A stretch of 64,000 nucleotides of DNA from Chondrilla cf. caribensis. Taxonomy: Eukaryota; Porifera; Demospongiae; Chondrillida; Chondrillidae. Of this stretch, positions 1-13,426 are shown in pieces (position 1 is the stretch's first letter; every line of letters starts with the position of its first letter). A program made the position numbers and the translations under genes. The stretch spans positions 4,687,466 to 4,751,465 of the forward strand of contig OZ026557.1 of NCBI GenBank assembly GCA_964020155.1, written 5' to 3'. A model generated the notes under the pieces. The model worked only from the letters and a program-made list of their open reading frames with translations. It did not search any database and was not told where the DNA came from.

Positions 1-237
1 CACACACACACTGAGTACACAGATCCCAACCACACAAGCCATACATGTATGATAGACACACATACTTACATCCAGTGAGCACATCTTATCTACACTTGTT
101 ATCTGTACACATTTATGCATGTACACATTCACACATACATACACACATCATGGGACCAGTCAATGCACAACCAAAATTCTCTTCTTGAAAGGATACACAT
201 GACTGATAACCATTTCTACAAAGATGCAAGCACTCAC

Positions 238-331
238 ATTCCTGTTCCTGGAGGCGCTGGGCGAGAGCGCTGTCCTCGAGCTCCCGGAATTTGTTCTTGA
301 CTGCAGGGGTCACCAGGGAGAGACACGACAT
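238..331 (-). CDS. First coding exon of a CCDC50-like gene, partial at left edge
   Basis: Read on the minus strand, an ATG at 331 opens a frame that ends at a good donor (GTGAGT) after position 238. The peptide has the core FRELEDSALAQRLQEQE about 14 residues after the Met. This resembles the N-terminus of CCDC50 (Ymer), a ubiquitin-binding coiled-coil adaptor, where a short leader precedes a similar F-x2-LED-x2-LA-x2-LQEQE stretch. The rest of the gene would lie left of the window, so the family call rests on about 17 residues and is tentative. It is transcribed in the same direction as the Mind bomb-like array. A CpG-richer block at 470-700 could hold its promoter. Confidence 0.4.
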
Positions 332-367
332 AACGGAGGCATTCAATCCATGATGCACTCTCACCAA

Positions 368-2653
368 TCGTAACTACAAATACTCAAGTTACATTTCTAC
401 AAAAAAAATTACTTGCTCTATAGCCCAAAAAAGACCATAGACATGGGAAATTGGTGCCAAACAAATTCTAAAGAAAGCTGAATTACCCACCCTACGGGTG
501 TATTCGTGGGTAAATGTGTCATGAAAATGGCGCCTTTCAAGTACGGCTGATAGTACGGTTTCGTTCGAATTCTAAAAGAAAGGTCTAAAACGAAACGTCA
601 ACCTCCTTAGGACACTCCACGGGTGCCACTGAGGAGGATTGGAGAGTTTGACGTCGATCGCATGCGAACTGAAGGAGGAGTTCGTGAACAAGCAAACAGA
701 GAATCCTTGCATTATAGTAGGATTATGCTGTATGTTCAAAATGTTAGCCATGAACCAGAATGTTACATATTGAAATAAGGTCAGTATACGTAACTAACAC
801 AGCGATTCTACACCATATATACACGTGACAGGAGATGTAGCACAAAACACTGCAGCACCGCACCCTGTCTACAATGACAATCGAACAAGACAGGGTTCAA
901 CACTGTCAATAGTCGAGAGACACAATACAAAGCACATTCACAAACATTCCATCCCTTTACAGGATCTCAAACCATATACAGCCAGTTCAGACCAGAACTG
1001 CCTTGGATTCATGCACGCATTATCAGTTTTGGAGTGATCAATGGTGAAACACAACAAACCACTGAATAATGCTTTTATCCAACTCCTGGTGATCCGAAAT
1101 GTAACCACAAGTTACCTTCCCATGTACTGTGGAGATTGCAACGCAAGTAGAGGAATACCACATAGGGTGGTATGACTGTTGGTAGACAAGTTTGTTGTGT
1201 GTGTACGTACATGTGCATAGTATGTTGAGAGAGTCCAAAATGTTTGAATCGCTTGACTGAATTGATTATTCACGGAGAACTTTTATCTCGTGTTGATCCA
1301 ACGAACTTCAAAACACAAGGATCACAGGGTATCACGCTAGGAGACAAATTGCCCTGTTTTGTGACATGAGGGGAACATGCCTGAGGCAACACCACAGACT
1401 ACAGGGCCTACAAGTGTGTGTATCTCACAGCGGAACAAAGCTATCTGAGTGCAGTGGCTCCCTGCCCTACCTACGTACTTCTCCGATACAAATTGAGTCT
1501 GTGTGTGAAGTGAACCATGTGATTGCTACCCACGTGAACAGTAGCTAGGACGTGTAGTTAGGGTAATTCTGGGTATGTTGCTTCAAATATGCACGAAGGT
1601 TTCCTTGGCGCTAGGTTTGAGGGGTTACAATATTGTTGTAAATGACCAAGAGGAGATTTGGAGAAGTAGAAGTAACTACTTGAAGCTTCATCCCCGATAG
1701 GCCTGCGTCCATAGGGCCTCCAACTCCTCTTCGCTACGATATACCGAGAAGAATAGAACTGGTGACAGTAACGTCGAGCCTGTACCTGAACCTCATTCTA
1801 AACGAAACGGTACCACACACGAGAGAAGTGAGGCTCTTTCGAATAGACGGTCGCTGTGTCTGTATGCCGGAGCGAAACAGAGTACCAAACGCTTCTCTTG
1901 GCTTTGCAAGCCTTTTAATCGCTTCAGACTGTGGTAGAGTGTTATACACACGTTTATTCCGATCCTCTGGTTGATATAAACACTGACGAACGCCACGCGC
2001 ACACACAACACAGAATGAATGGACAGGCAAACTGCCTACAAGGTTGACAAAGATTACCTTGTCCGGTGGCTGGAAGGTTTTCTTGCGAGATAGACATCGC
2101 GACTTTTCAACAGGCCAAACTGCAGAGGAAAGCTTCGACAACGGATTAAACGCCAGATCCACAAACCCTTCGATCAGGCGGTTTGGAGTTGCCCTTTACT
2201 GAGGAAGCCGTATAAGCACAGACAACTGTACGTTAATTAACCGGCGTCACACCGATTTTATATTGTTACAATGCCTTTATTATAGTATTATATGCAGTAA
2301 ATTGAATTATCTCTCCGCATAAATACGTGTATATACTAGTATTACGTCCGTGTTAGGCAACAGTACAATATTATACATTTGCACAACCTATATTATAATA
2401 TACATAGATTATACAGCATTTCTGTTTATGTTATAAACTTAAAATTTAATAGTTATTTTTTCTACTACTCATGTTGATATACACACTTCACTCAGTACCT
2501 AGCTCATGTACACCATGTTGATAGTAAGTACCTCTGATAAGAAGCACAGATTTAGTGTGCTCTCTGACGTACTAAGTTGGGCTGTACAAAATTTACATTC
2601 AAAAAGGTTAGAAACGCACAATTTCTGTCATGGAAAACAGAAATGTTTTACAG
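368..2653. other. Spacer between the CCDC50-like exon and MIBL-A
   Basis: No gene could be supported here. Two stretches (about 470-700 and 1690-2230) are richer in CpG than their surroundings. In the second, frames are open on both strands: a 142-codon minus frame at 1734-2162, and a plus frame from a possible acceptor near 1700 to a stop near 1930. Neither resembles a known protein, and open frames on both strands suggest a regulatory or decayed region. 2467-2653 is near-identical to 20637-20825, the 3' flank of MIBL-C, and so belongs to the duplicated unit. Confidence 0.5.
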
Positions 2654-4865
2654 TCAGTGCAGCTTTATTCTGTGTTTGATTTCCTGCCTACAGATGGGGC
2701 AGTTGTCCACTTTGAGGGAGCAGTCGTAGCACAGCTGATGACCACACATGAAGGCTGTGTTCTTCTTGTTGGTGCAGCAGATTTCACAAAGGTGGTCTTC
2801 ATCAGAGATGTGTTCTCTGCTGTCGGTAGTTGTGATGGGGGTTGGGTCACTTCGAGGCTTTGTAGGCTGTTCTGAAGCTGTGTGTGTGTGTGCGTGTGCG
2901 TGTGTGTGTGTGTGTGTGTCCAGGTATGTGTGTACAAAAAGAAGACTTTGTAATCATTTCAGAGGTTTACAACATTTTGGATGCCCCAGACTCAAGGACA
3001 GACAATACCAGATTGAAGGACTGCTCAAGACAAAGGCAGTTCTATATTCAGTGAATGAAATGCACACACACCGCACACACACCCATCCAAACACACACAC
3101 AACACATTCTCCATACAAATTTAGTTTACAGAAATGTGGAAAATGAAAACAAAAGACTGACAGTTACAAAGGTGTTTCAATTACAGGGATATGTGTCTGT
3201 TATCAATAAACTCACAGGGGAGATCCTCTTTGAGCCCACCTTTGAGTTCTATCTTCACTTTACACTCGAAACAACGCTTCATGGGCAATGCACAAACTGA
3301 ATGAAGCAAAGGATGAGGACATCGTGATGACTGTTACTAAACATGTGAGCTAAATTTGAGGAAGAATTGGTGTTGTGTGAGTGTGACAGACTTACTTGAA
3401 TTCTCGTTAATCCACAACAATTACTTTCTAGGGAATAAGTGGTGATGTACCACATAGGTATGTACATACAGTGAATTCTGGTTAATCCACCACCGCTTTA
3501 TCTGCCAAACCTCTAGTCTAGCTAGCTAGCCCGCCTCCACACATGCCCCATAGGTGGAAAGTCATAGTCTCCCACTCTTAATGCTCGTAGGGCGCATGTG
3601 CGGGCACGGGCTAGCTAGCTAGACTACCAAACCTCTTAATCTGCCACTATTCCTCTGTACCAATATGATGTACAAGTATCAACGAATATCCAGTTAATCC
3701 ACCAAACTCGTTAATTATATAATTCACCATATTTTTTGAAAACAAATTGCGGCAGATTACCGAGAATTCACTGTATGTACAGGTAGGCACAATTGTGATA
3801 CACACATGTACAGATAAACACATAATAAAGTTAGACACATACATATACACTTCAGATACATACATGTATAGATAAACACACAAAATTAATGTACACATAC
3901 AATCATGTACATACACACACATGTACACATCCACACATGTACAGGACAACACCAGCAGCAAACCTTCACACATCATGTGACCACAGGGTTTAAGGGTCAC
4001 AGTACATCTACGTTCTTGACACATTCCACACAGAGGGTCAAGGTCATCGACACAGTGGATGGGACCCTGGAGTAACCATGACAACAGGACGGTCACACAA
4101 TGTACATACAGTGACAGCTGCTGACATACGTACCCTACACTGAGGACATCTCTTAGCTGTGTTGGCATGGGAGCGACATAGCACAGCATGTCCACATGGT
4201 TTGATACACACATCGATGGGTTTATCACAGAGGAGACAGGCCTCGTCCTCATCTGGTTGGACTGAAGACACAGTTTGTGGAATGGGTGTGTCAGTGGGTG
4301 TGGTCTCAGGAATGGGTGTGTCGGTGGCAGTAGGTACAGTCTTGGGCATGGGTGTGTCTGCAGACATATGTGTTGTTGTGGGTGTGGTTACTTCTAGAGA
4401 AGACCCACTCTGTCCCAGTCTGTAGCAATGAAAGAAAGCATACGTACATTAAGTACAGCATACAAGCTGCATGGTGTGCACTGTAGAAGAGAGAAACATT
4501 GGTCCCAGGAATAGCTAAATAAAAGGAAGTTTGAAAAAAGCAGTTGAGAGTTCCCTCTAGGGTTTTGAACACGAAGACGACATTGAGAAAATATTGATTG
4601 AAATGGCCAATTTCTTGTTCATAAAATATAGGACGAGATAATCCACTCACCCTTCATCTAAAGTCTGTCTTGCTGTTTCTTCGACTGTTGTCTTGACTGG
4701 CTCACGGTCTTCTTGTGGTTTAGGAGGTTCCTCCACTGTCTTCTGAGGTATGTGTCTGTCCTCTTCTTCAACCAGGTCAGCAGATGTTGGCTTGGGAGAC
4801 TTCCTCAAGGAACCATGAAAAGTCGATCTATAATTTGAATGAAACAGAAATGATTCAATATGCAA

Positions 4866-4912
<47 letters not shown>

Positions 4913-5686
4913 CGCATGCACGCATGCACACACACACACACCTTTCTCCAGAAAACTTTGTAAGATGTAACTGCAATTCATATGGACATAATTGAAGAGG
5001 AGATGCTTTCACAGAACCCTCTTCACTTACACAATAGAGATCAGCTCCTTCTCGAACCAGCAGGCATGCTACAGCTGCTGAACCCACCATAGCACTGGGA
5101 AGATCTGACAATGTTGAACTGATCTGGAAGGATTGGGAAGAGAAACTATGCACACACTAGTAGAGGTCCTACTACACTCACTAGTAGAGGTCCTACTGTA
5201 CACACATTAGTAGAGGTCCTACTGTACACACACTAGTAGAGGTCCTGCTGTACACACACTAGTCGAGGTCCTGCTGTACACACACTAGTAGAGGCCTTAC
5301 TGTACACACACTAGTAGAGGTCCTACTGTACACACTACATAGTAGAGGTCCTACTGTACACACTAGTAGAGGTCCTGCTGTACACACTAGTAGAGGTCCT
5401 GCTGTACGTACACACACTAACCTTACTGAGTTCTGGTGAGTTATTGGGTGGGATTGTAAACCTTCCACGATCCCCTAAAGCAACTGCCAAATGTAGAGCA
5501 GTACATCCATCTTCATCCATAACATCGAGGTCTATTCCATGTCCAATAAGAAGTTCAGCTATATCAATATACCCACATCTGATGGCATGATGCAGAGCAC
5601 TCCGACAATGGTAAGTGATGGCGTCAATGTCACATCTTTCCTGTATGAAATAAATACATTAGCACTAACCCACCCCCACCCCTACC

Positions 5687-5736
<50 letters not shown>

Positions 5737-5766
5737 AACACAAACACACACACACACACACAAACA

Positions 5767-5829
<63 letters not shown>

Positions 5830-7787
5830 ACATGCTCAACAAGAAATTTTGCAACTTCAAAACCGCCATTCAGACATGCTAAGTGAAGTGGACCAACTCC
5901 ATCTTGCTTACGGACATTCACCAATCGTGGAAATTTTTTTAAAATTAATTCACAGGCTCTGTAAATAAGAAACAGTTCAACATAATATTATTAACAAGTA
6001 ATTTGAGTTCAAAAACTCATGGGACTACCGCCCCCACACTCAAATTACTTGGGTGTCTTTTTTAGGTTCAGAAGAACCTTCGCTGAAGTTATTACATTTG
6101 GTGGAGCTTCAGCGCATGAATTCTAGCCCAATTTCTAATTGTTGGCGTTCGAAATAGGCCATCTTTTTTAGTTTTTGAACTCGAATTACTTGTTTGCATA
6201 TTTTTATATAAATTATAATATATTGTTTTCATTTCGACTTCCGGTATGTAACACTCGTCAGATATGTATATATAATAATATTATATATATATAATGTGTT
6301 CCCACGCGTAACCACAACAATGAATTAATTTTATATTATAATTTATATTGCGCTAAATGAAGATGGCCGATTTCGAACGCCGACAATTAGAAATTGGGCT
6401 AGAATTCGTGCGCTGAAGCTTCGCCGAACATAATAACTTCAGTGAAGGTTCTTCTAAACCTAAGAAAGATGACCAAGTAATTCAAGTGCGGGGGGCAGCA
6501 GCCCCACGAGTTTTTGAACTCCAATTACTTGTTTCCATGAAGAGGAAAATAATTCGCAAGCAGTGTGTGACTGAATAAGTAAAATAACACATGACCATCA
6601 TGCGACAAACACATGCAGCAATTACATAACAAACACGTACATACATCCACTGTATATACAAGTCACATGACCAGCTTGTGGCAAACACATGACCAGCTTG
6701 TGGCAAACACATGACCAGCTTGTGGCAAACACTGGCATAACCAATCACATGACTAACACACAGTTGTTAATAGGTGTCTAATTAATCTAAAATGGAAGTG
6801 GAATGGAAGCAAGTGACCTGAAATGAATATACAAATTGGTATTCTAAACACTGACTTAACTCCGAAAGACTGCATTTGCATCTGTTGTAAACAAACATAC
6901 GTATATTAAATTCTAATTTCTAATGAACAGTTCAATATTATTCTATTATAGGATTACCAGAAGGTACACAAACATGTGAACCCAAAGAACTATCAGCTAC
7001 AACAGTTGGACATTCATTGAACATAATTACATATAATAACAACAGTGTTGTTTTGTGTTTTACTAGTGCAAATTTGTGTACACTATAGCCTAATCCCATT
7101 AATAGTGTCATTAAATGTTGGAAGGTACATACTATTGTGTATTAGTTATGTCTCTTCCACACTGGATGTGCAGCTAATACAGTCACACTTCCAATAAATT
7201 ACCGAGGGCGTCATCCCGAGGTGATTAATTGAAAGTGTGACTGTATAGCTGCACATCCCGTGTGGAGGGGACATAACTAGCTTGTGTCATGGGATGGCAA
7301 TTTTGTTATTGCTCCATTGTTCACTGTTGCTGATGTTTTTGGTGACAGGAAATTGGTCCCATTGGTCTCAAAAGAGGTTTTATGAACCACTTTTCTCCTT
7401 TGATCTACCTGCATACCATGACACAAAACATGTTACATACCTCAAACAACAACTTCTGGAACTAACATGGAGACAATTGAAGGAGTTTTCAGAGGTGATG
7501 CCAGGGTCAGCGCCAGCATCAAGTAGCAACTCCATGATCGCCAAGTTGCCCTTGTGACAGGCAACATGGAGGGCAGTATGTCCATTCAAGTCCTACATAA
7601 GTACATACATCATTACACAACAATACATATATGTGTGTATAGGTGTTGGCAGATATCATGACAATACCACATGTATAGGTATAGCAGAGGTACCAGTGAC
7701 AGTCCAGTTGGTCCAAATTATGTAGAGCAAATTTGCTCTAAATTCGTAGACCTATATGCACATGCAGTGGTTGCACACACACACACG

Positions 7788-7844
<57 letters not shown>

Positions 7845-8934
7845 ACACACACACACCTGTTTATTGACATTTGCCTTACACTCTAGGAGCAGGCGAACAG
7901 TACGCACTTGTCCCCTGCTAGTAGCAACATGAAGGAGCGATGCATGTGCATCAGTAAAGGTTTCATGTACCTGAGACCACATGAACGTCAGTAAGATATG
8001 TATCCAAATACCAGAAGTACCTATTTAAGGTGCACATACTGTTCTAACTGTGTAGCATGTGTATTGTGTGTACTGTGTGTACTGTGTGTACTGTGTGTGC
8101 TGTATGTATTGTATGTACTGTATGTATTGTGTGTACTGTATGTACTGTGTGTACTGTATGTATTGTATGTACTGTATGTACTGTGTGTACTGTATGTACT
8201 GTTTGTACTGTGTGTACTGTATGCACTGTGTGTAGTGTGTGCTGTATGTACTGTGTGTACTGTGTGCACTGTGTGTATTGTGTGTACTGTATGTACTGTG
8301 TGTACTGTACTGTGTGTACTGTGTGTACCGTATGTATTGTGTGTACTGTGTGCACTGTGTGTATTGTGTGTATTGTTGTCTAGCAGTTATTAAATATTAA
8401 ACAAACTTACAACTGAGGGGTTTCGAGGTAGAAATTCTTCCAAAAATTGTATATCGTTTTCAATGACCGCAACTATTGCTGCCCTAGGGTCACCAATTGC
8501 ACCAAGAAGTTTCAATTGTTCTTTGGACTCATTACCAAGACGTAGACCTATGGCACCTATACCATCTGTGCATAATACCAACAGTCAATACTAGAATAAA
8601 CCAAGGATAAGTTTCACGACATCATCCCAAACAATGATGTCATACCTGGTACATCAGAAGGGGTTTCCCCTGGAGCTGGTACTAGTGCTTTTGGATTTAA
8701 AGACCATATCTGCCCATTAACCCTGACCTTACAATCTCCATTTTGAAAAATATTCACTATAAGACCAACCTGACCCAAGGACTGCGAGACAGCAGGAATA
8801 GGAGAGGTATAAAATAGTCAGACAGACAGACAGACAGATATACAGACATAATAAAGACAGACAGACAGATATACAGACATATATACATACAGACAAACAG
8901 ACAGACAGACACATATACAGATATACAGATATAC

Positions 8935-8973
<39 letters not shown>

Positions 8974-9070
8974 TATACAGACATACACACAGACAGACAG
9001 ATATACAGACATATGTACGTACATACAGACATACAGACAGACAGACACATATACAGATATACAGAGAGAC

Positions 9071-9109
<39 letters not shown>

Positions 9110-10299
9110 TATACAGACAAATACACAGATAGATGTACAAATGAGCAGACAGACATCACACACCAGAGCTATATCATCCACCCATCCTCCGTGTCCATGT
9201 TGAAGACGATAAACTTGAGCTAGATCATCAATGACTCTAACTACATCTCCACATTGAAACTGTGTTCAGAGAGCAACAATATACGTACGTATAACCTACC
9301 TAAGATGTGAAGACTCTTGCACACTAACTAGTGACAAACCTCATGATCTTTCTGGAGGTGTTTTTGATTTGGTTGGGAGCTCACTGCAACAGACTGAACC
9401 GGTACAGTGGACTTCACCAGTGAAGATGTTGTGGGGGTGGAGTCATTGTGTAATGAAGATGTTGTGGGGGTGGAGTCATTGTGGAGTGAAGATGTTGTGG
9501 GGGTGGAGTCATTGTGGAGTGAAGATGTTGTGGGGGTGGAGTCATTGTGGAGTGAAGATGTTGTGGGGGTGGAGTCATTGTGGAGTGAAGATGTTGTGGG
9601 GGTGGAGTCATTGTGGAGTGAAGATACTTTGGGGGTGGAGCCATTGGGGAGTGAAGATGCTTTGGGGGTGGAGTCGTTGGGGAGTGGCCTACACCGTAGT
9701 CTGCGTCCATCACCATCCTAACACAAAGTCAATTTCATACATTTTGTAGGTTATCCATTCAATATTCAATTCTACTTGAAAGGTTCTCTCACCCGAACAA
9801 GAGAGGCGGGGTTTATTGTCCACACCCTATTATCACATTCAACTCTAACGTCACCACAGTCCAACACAGAGTGGACAACACCTGTTTTCTCAAGGAGCTG
9901 CACAAACAAACAAAACAAAAAATCATTGCAAACAGAATATTGCCAGCCACTCCTAAATCGAACTATTTCAACAGCAAATGCAGTGGTAGCTAAAATCACA
10001 CTGTAATGAACACAGTCTTCCATTCTTCATTGTCAGATGCTGCAATAGCTAACAAGTATAACTTCCAAAGAAATACACATCTCTTCCACAGAATCTTTCA
10101 AACAAGTTCTTACTTGGTTCATTAGGTGATTCCATCCACCATGGTCTTCTTGTGACCTTTTGAAGGACTCAACATCCACAGACACTTTTACTCTATCTCC
10201 AGACGCAATCATAACATCTTCATCTACTTCAGGTGGGAGACTAGGGGGAGCACCTGGGGGAGGGGATGAGGGAGTATTTGCACTGTGTGTGTACATGTG

Positions 10300-10341
<42 letters not shown>

Positions 10342-11418
10342 GAAGTTAATACTGAACAACCACACCTGCTACAGGAAGATGACCAGGATAGTACTGTCCA
10401 CCATCTCCTGGTGTATCACACTTCAGATCAACCTTTCCTTTGTGGCCCAGTCTGTAGATGTTGCTGGTATCTGATGACTCCCATTGAATCTCACCAACAC
10501 TTCTCTGTACATGAACATCATCAGCAGTAAACACACACCTATTAGAGTGTGTGTGAGAGACTTACGTAGCTCTCTGTACGCCATCCTTTCAACACTTTCA
10601 GGATACCTGTATTACCAATACCTCCTATAAACAAACAAACAAACAGTTACATTATAAACAACAGCACTAATACTAAACATGACAATATACAGCACCCATC
10701 ACAGCTTCATACCGTCCTGATCGCCCCAGTTCCAATCTTTACCTCTGGACACAACAGCACCTTTGAAGAATCCTTTAGCTTGGACTATCCTAGATCCAGA
10801 TCTAGCTGGAACTGGAATGCTAGGGCACAAATGGAAATGGGAATGGGAATAAGGTATATGCAGACACATACTATGTTCCACTACCGTTGTCACATGTGAG
10901 GCACATGACCTCACCTTTCACTGTCAGGAGAGTCATATCTGAGGAAGCGGTGCTCCAGAAAGTGTTGGTCACTCATGTAGCACTCAGTACAGAGGTCGTA
11001 GTCATAACAAGTGGCACACTTCCACCTCATCCCGTACAGTGGAGACGTCTTGCAGCCATCACAGGTCACCGTTTGGTGAATGACACCTGGAAAATGAGTG
11101 GATAAGTATTGGTGCTGCTAACCACGTACGGCGGGGTTTCCATGACACCAACAACCAACCAACAACGTCATATTCACCTGTTTGTGCGTTGTCAAACACT
11201 AGAAGGTCGTACTTCTTGTCGAAACCGCATCTGTAGTTAGACAACACACCGATGTCCCAACACACCTTGACCGTTGTACCGCTGGGAAAGGTTCCTTTCT
11301 CTTCAGGGACAGATTCCTTCACTTCTACTAACGTTCCAACACTCCCTTCCCCTCCATCCTGGTCCTCCCAGGACCAATCAGGTCCTCTAACGATACGGAC
11401 TCCAACTTTAACAGCCAT
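2654..11418 (-). CDS. MIBL-A: Mind bomb-like E3 ubiquitin ligase, tandem copy 1
   Basis: Multi-exon gene of about 1,140 predicted residues. Exons in reading order: MIB/HERC2-1 11178-11418; ZZ finger 10915-11086 (Cys-x2-Cys pairs, YDYDLCTEC, then His-x3-His); MIB/HERC2-2 10711-10818, 10566-10624, 10345-10534; MIB repeat 1 10115-10254, 9793-9897; Ser/Thr linker about 9400-9718; MIB repeat 2 about 9160-9266 and 8645-8779; ankyrin exons about 8408-8575, 7856-7970, 7440-7592, 5827-5958, 5421-5641; helical exon 4942-5124; exon ending TLDEG 4651-4827; RING1 4134-4419; RING2 3964-4066 and 3212-3290; RING3 2654-2877. Mind bomb proteins ubiquitinate Notch ligands to drive their endocytosis; here that role is inferred from architecture. 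The start MAVKVG was chosen because it aligns with all paralogs, and the longer open frame to 11577 is not conserved with B. The 33-bp repeat in the linker exon keeps frame. Confidence is high for the family, moderate for exact exon ends. Confidence 0.85.
3469..3773. mobile_element. Pogo/Tigger-like MITE, copy 1 (interrupted)
   Basis: Terminal inverted repeats start CAGTGAATTCTGGTTAAT and end with the complement (GAATTCACTG), flanked on both sides by TA. The body repeats the motif TTAATCCACCA. This matches non-autonomous Tc1/mariner-pogo elements, which start CAGT and duplicate TA. It lies in a MIBL-A intron between the two RING2 exons and is itself split by another element at 3514-3626. Confidence 0.75.
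3514..3626. mobile_element. 113-bp MITE nested in the pogo-like element
   Basis: It has perfect 20-bp inverted ends (TAGTCTAGCTAGCTAGCCCG and its complement). The 9-bp direct repeat CCAAACCTC at 3505-3513 and 3627-3635 is the target duplication. Insertion into the older MITE gives the relative age. A 9-bp duplication points to a Mutator-like group, or hAT if one base matches by chance. Confidence 0.85.
4869..4942. repeat. (CA)n tract abutting a splice donor in MIBL-A
   Basis: The tract, with a few GCATG interruptions, runs directly into the donor of the helical exon, so on the minus strand the exon end AAAG is followed by GTGTGTG. Confidence 0.85.
5150..5415. repeat. 26-bp intronic minisatellite, MIBL-A copy
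   Basis: About ten units of CTAGTAGAGGTCCTACTGTA plus CACACA. It sits in the intron before the helical exon, the same place as in C, D and E. Confidence 0.9.
5695..5830. repeat. (CA)n microsatellite in MIBL-A
   Basis: Long CA tract with CAAACA interruptions. On the minus strand it begins right after the ankyrin exon 5827-5958. Confidence 0.9.
5993..6534. mobile_element. 542-bp foldback element in a MIBL-A intron
   Basis: About 185 bp at each end are imperfect inverted copies, with ends near AACAAGTAATTTGAGTTC and its complement and an AT-rich centre at 6190-6350. No coding capacity was seen. A one-ended relative lies at 44364-44412 in a MIBL-E intron, so this is a dispersed family. Confidence 0.75.
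7143..7279. mobile_element. 137-bp palindromic MITE
   Basis: The arms at about 7143-7202 and 7220-7279 are near-perfect inverted copies, starting TAGTTATGTC and ending GACATAACTA. It lies in the same MIBL-A intron as the 542-bp foldback element and has no coding capacity. Confidence 0.75.
8055..8378. repeat. TGTACTGTRT minisatellite, MIBL-A copy
   Basis: About 32 units of a 10-bp motif (TGTACTGTGT or TGTACTGTAT). B (16486-16712) and C (24296-24518) carry the same repeat in the same intron. Confidence 0.9.
8818..9147. repeat. (GACA)n / ATACAGAT repeat in MIBL-A
   Basis: Mixed tetranucleotide GACA runs and ATACAGAT units fill the intron between the two MIB repeat 2 exons. Short versions occupy the same intron in B, C and E. 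Confidence 0.9.
9415..9680 (-). repeat. 33-bp coding minisatellite in the MIBL-A linker exon
   Basis: About eight units of 33 bp. On the coding (minus) strand each gives the 11-residue repeat [11 protein letters not shown] without breaking the frame. Confidence 0.85.
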
Positions 11419-12028
11419 GAGAGACGGCGGCAAAGGGGAGTTTCCCTCGGGAAATCCCTCACGTGGTCGTGAGTGGAAACACTCGGAGTTTTCGGAGATG
11501 AGGCCATGAAGTTTTTGAAGGAACTGGGCCATCTTATTAAGTCCAGGTCTGCAGGTATAGACTGCTAATTCTTGCATTATTTATGCCAAAGAAATAGTGT
11601 CGCCATCCAAAGATTCAACACCGAGGCTGTTTTGTCATGTTGTAGTGTCTAGATGTATGCTTATAATTTTGTGCTTTTTGAAATAAAATATATGCCTACA
11701 AATGTGTGTAGTAGGTATAATCTGCTTTAATTGGCTTTTATCACAGATACTCAACTGTCAGTTGATCTATTAGTGTAACATTTTATCATTTAATTATCAT
11801 TAATTTTTTTGATACCATATGCATCCATCATGATCATTAGCTATACCAATTGAATTCTCTGTGTTACGTGAATTGCATGACTATAGCTATATAGCTACTA
11901 ATAAATGCACACTTATAATTAATATTGTACTGTATTATCAATTATATATTTCAATTATGATGATACACCAGGTTCTGAAGCTATAAACATATACAACAGC
12001 AACAACAACATCTAATATCAATTAGCAG

Positions 12029-12252
12029 TCAGTGTAGTCTTATTCTGTGTTTGATTTCCTGCCTACAGATGGGGCAGTTGTCCACTTTGAGGGAGCAGTC
12101 GTAGCACAGCTGATGACCACACATGAAGGCTGTGTTCTTCTTGTTGGTGCAGCAGATTTCACAAAGGTGGTCTTCATCAGAGATGGGTTCTCTGCTGTCG
12201 GTAGTTGTGATGGGAGTTGGGTCACTTCGAGGCTTTGTAGACTGTTCTGAAG

Positions 12253-12332
<80 letters not shown>

Positions 12333-13367
12333 GTATTAATAGAATCAAATGACCACTGACACTTACAAACATCAGTTTGTAACTAACAAACAGACACACA
12401 TAACTCTTGTTCCACCATTCAATCATTCTACACAGTCAAGCAATAATCTATGATTTAACTCACACAGAGAAATCTTAAGTCCAAGTTTTTCTGTCACTTT
12501 TGTCTTACACTCAAAACAGCGCTTCATCAGAGATGCACATCCTGTCAGTGATAAAGTTGCGAAGTAAATACGAATGTATGTGCACCTGCACGTACACACA
12601 CATGTACACACTTGCACAGATACACACAGATACACACATGCACACATCCACACATGTACAGGACAACACCAGCAGCAAACCTTCACACATCATGTGACCA
12701 CAGGGTTTAAGGGTCACAGTACATCTACATTCTTGACACATTCCACACAGAGGGTCAAGGTCATCGACACAGTGGATGGGACCCTGGAGTAACCATGACA
12801 ACAAGACAGTCACACCCACACAATGTACGTACAGTGACAGCTGCTGACATACCCTACACTGAGGACATCTCTTAGCTGTGTTGGCATGGGAACGACATAG
12901 CACTGTATGTCCACATGGTTTGATACACACATCGATGGGTTTATCACAGAGGAGACAGGCCTCATCCTCATCTGGTTGGACTGAAGACATGGTCTGTGGA
13001 ATGGGCGTGTCAGTGGGTGTGGTCTTAGTAATGGGTGTGTCAATGGGTGTGGTTTTAGGAATGGGTGTGTCAGTGGGTGTAGTCTCGGGAATAAATGTGT
13101 CTGTGTGTGTGGTTTTAGGAATGGGTGCGTCAGTGGGCGTGTTTTTAGGCATGGGCCTGTCTTTGACTGTTGTCTTGACTGGTTCACGGTCTTCTTGTGG
13201 TTTAGGAGGTTCCTCCACTGTCTTCTGAGGTGTGTGTCTGTCCTCTTCTTCAACCAGGTCAGCAGATGTGGGTTTGGGAGACTTCCTCAAGGAACCATGA
13301 AAGGTGGATCTTATGAAGGAAACTACCACTATTATAGCAATCACACACACACAGACACACACACACA

Positions 13368-13426
<59 letters not shown>

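Noticed and set aside
1734..2162. 142-codon minus frame and an overlapping plus-strand frame
   Set aside because: Open on both strands, no recognisable domain and no convincing splice sites, so not called as a gene.
2630..2875. Plus-strand frames antisense to RING3 exons, repeated near 12047, 20844, 27930 and 36802
   Set aside because: They are antisense shadows of the conserved last exon; the minus strand carries the RING cysteines and the stop.
7282..7557. 91-codon plus-strand frame beside the 137-bp MITE
   Set aside because: Its second half is antisense to the MIBL-A ankyrin exon 7440-7592, which explains the open frame.
12878..13228. Plus-strand frame with MGVSVGVV repeats opposite the RING1 exon
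   Set aside because: It is the antisense reading of the Thr/Pro coding repeat on the minus strand.
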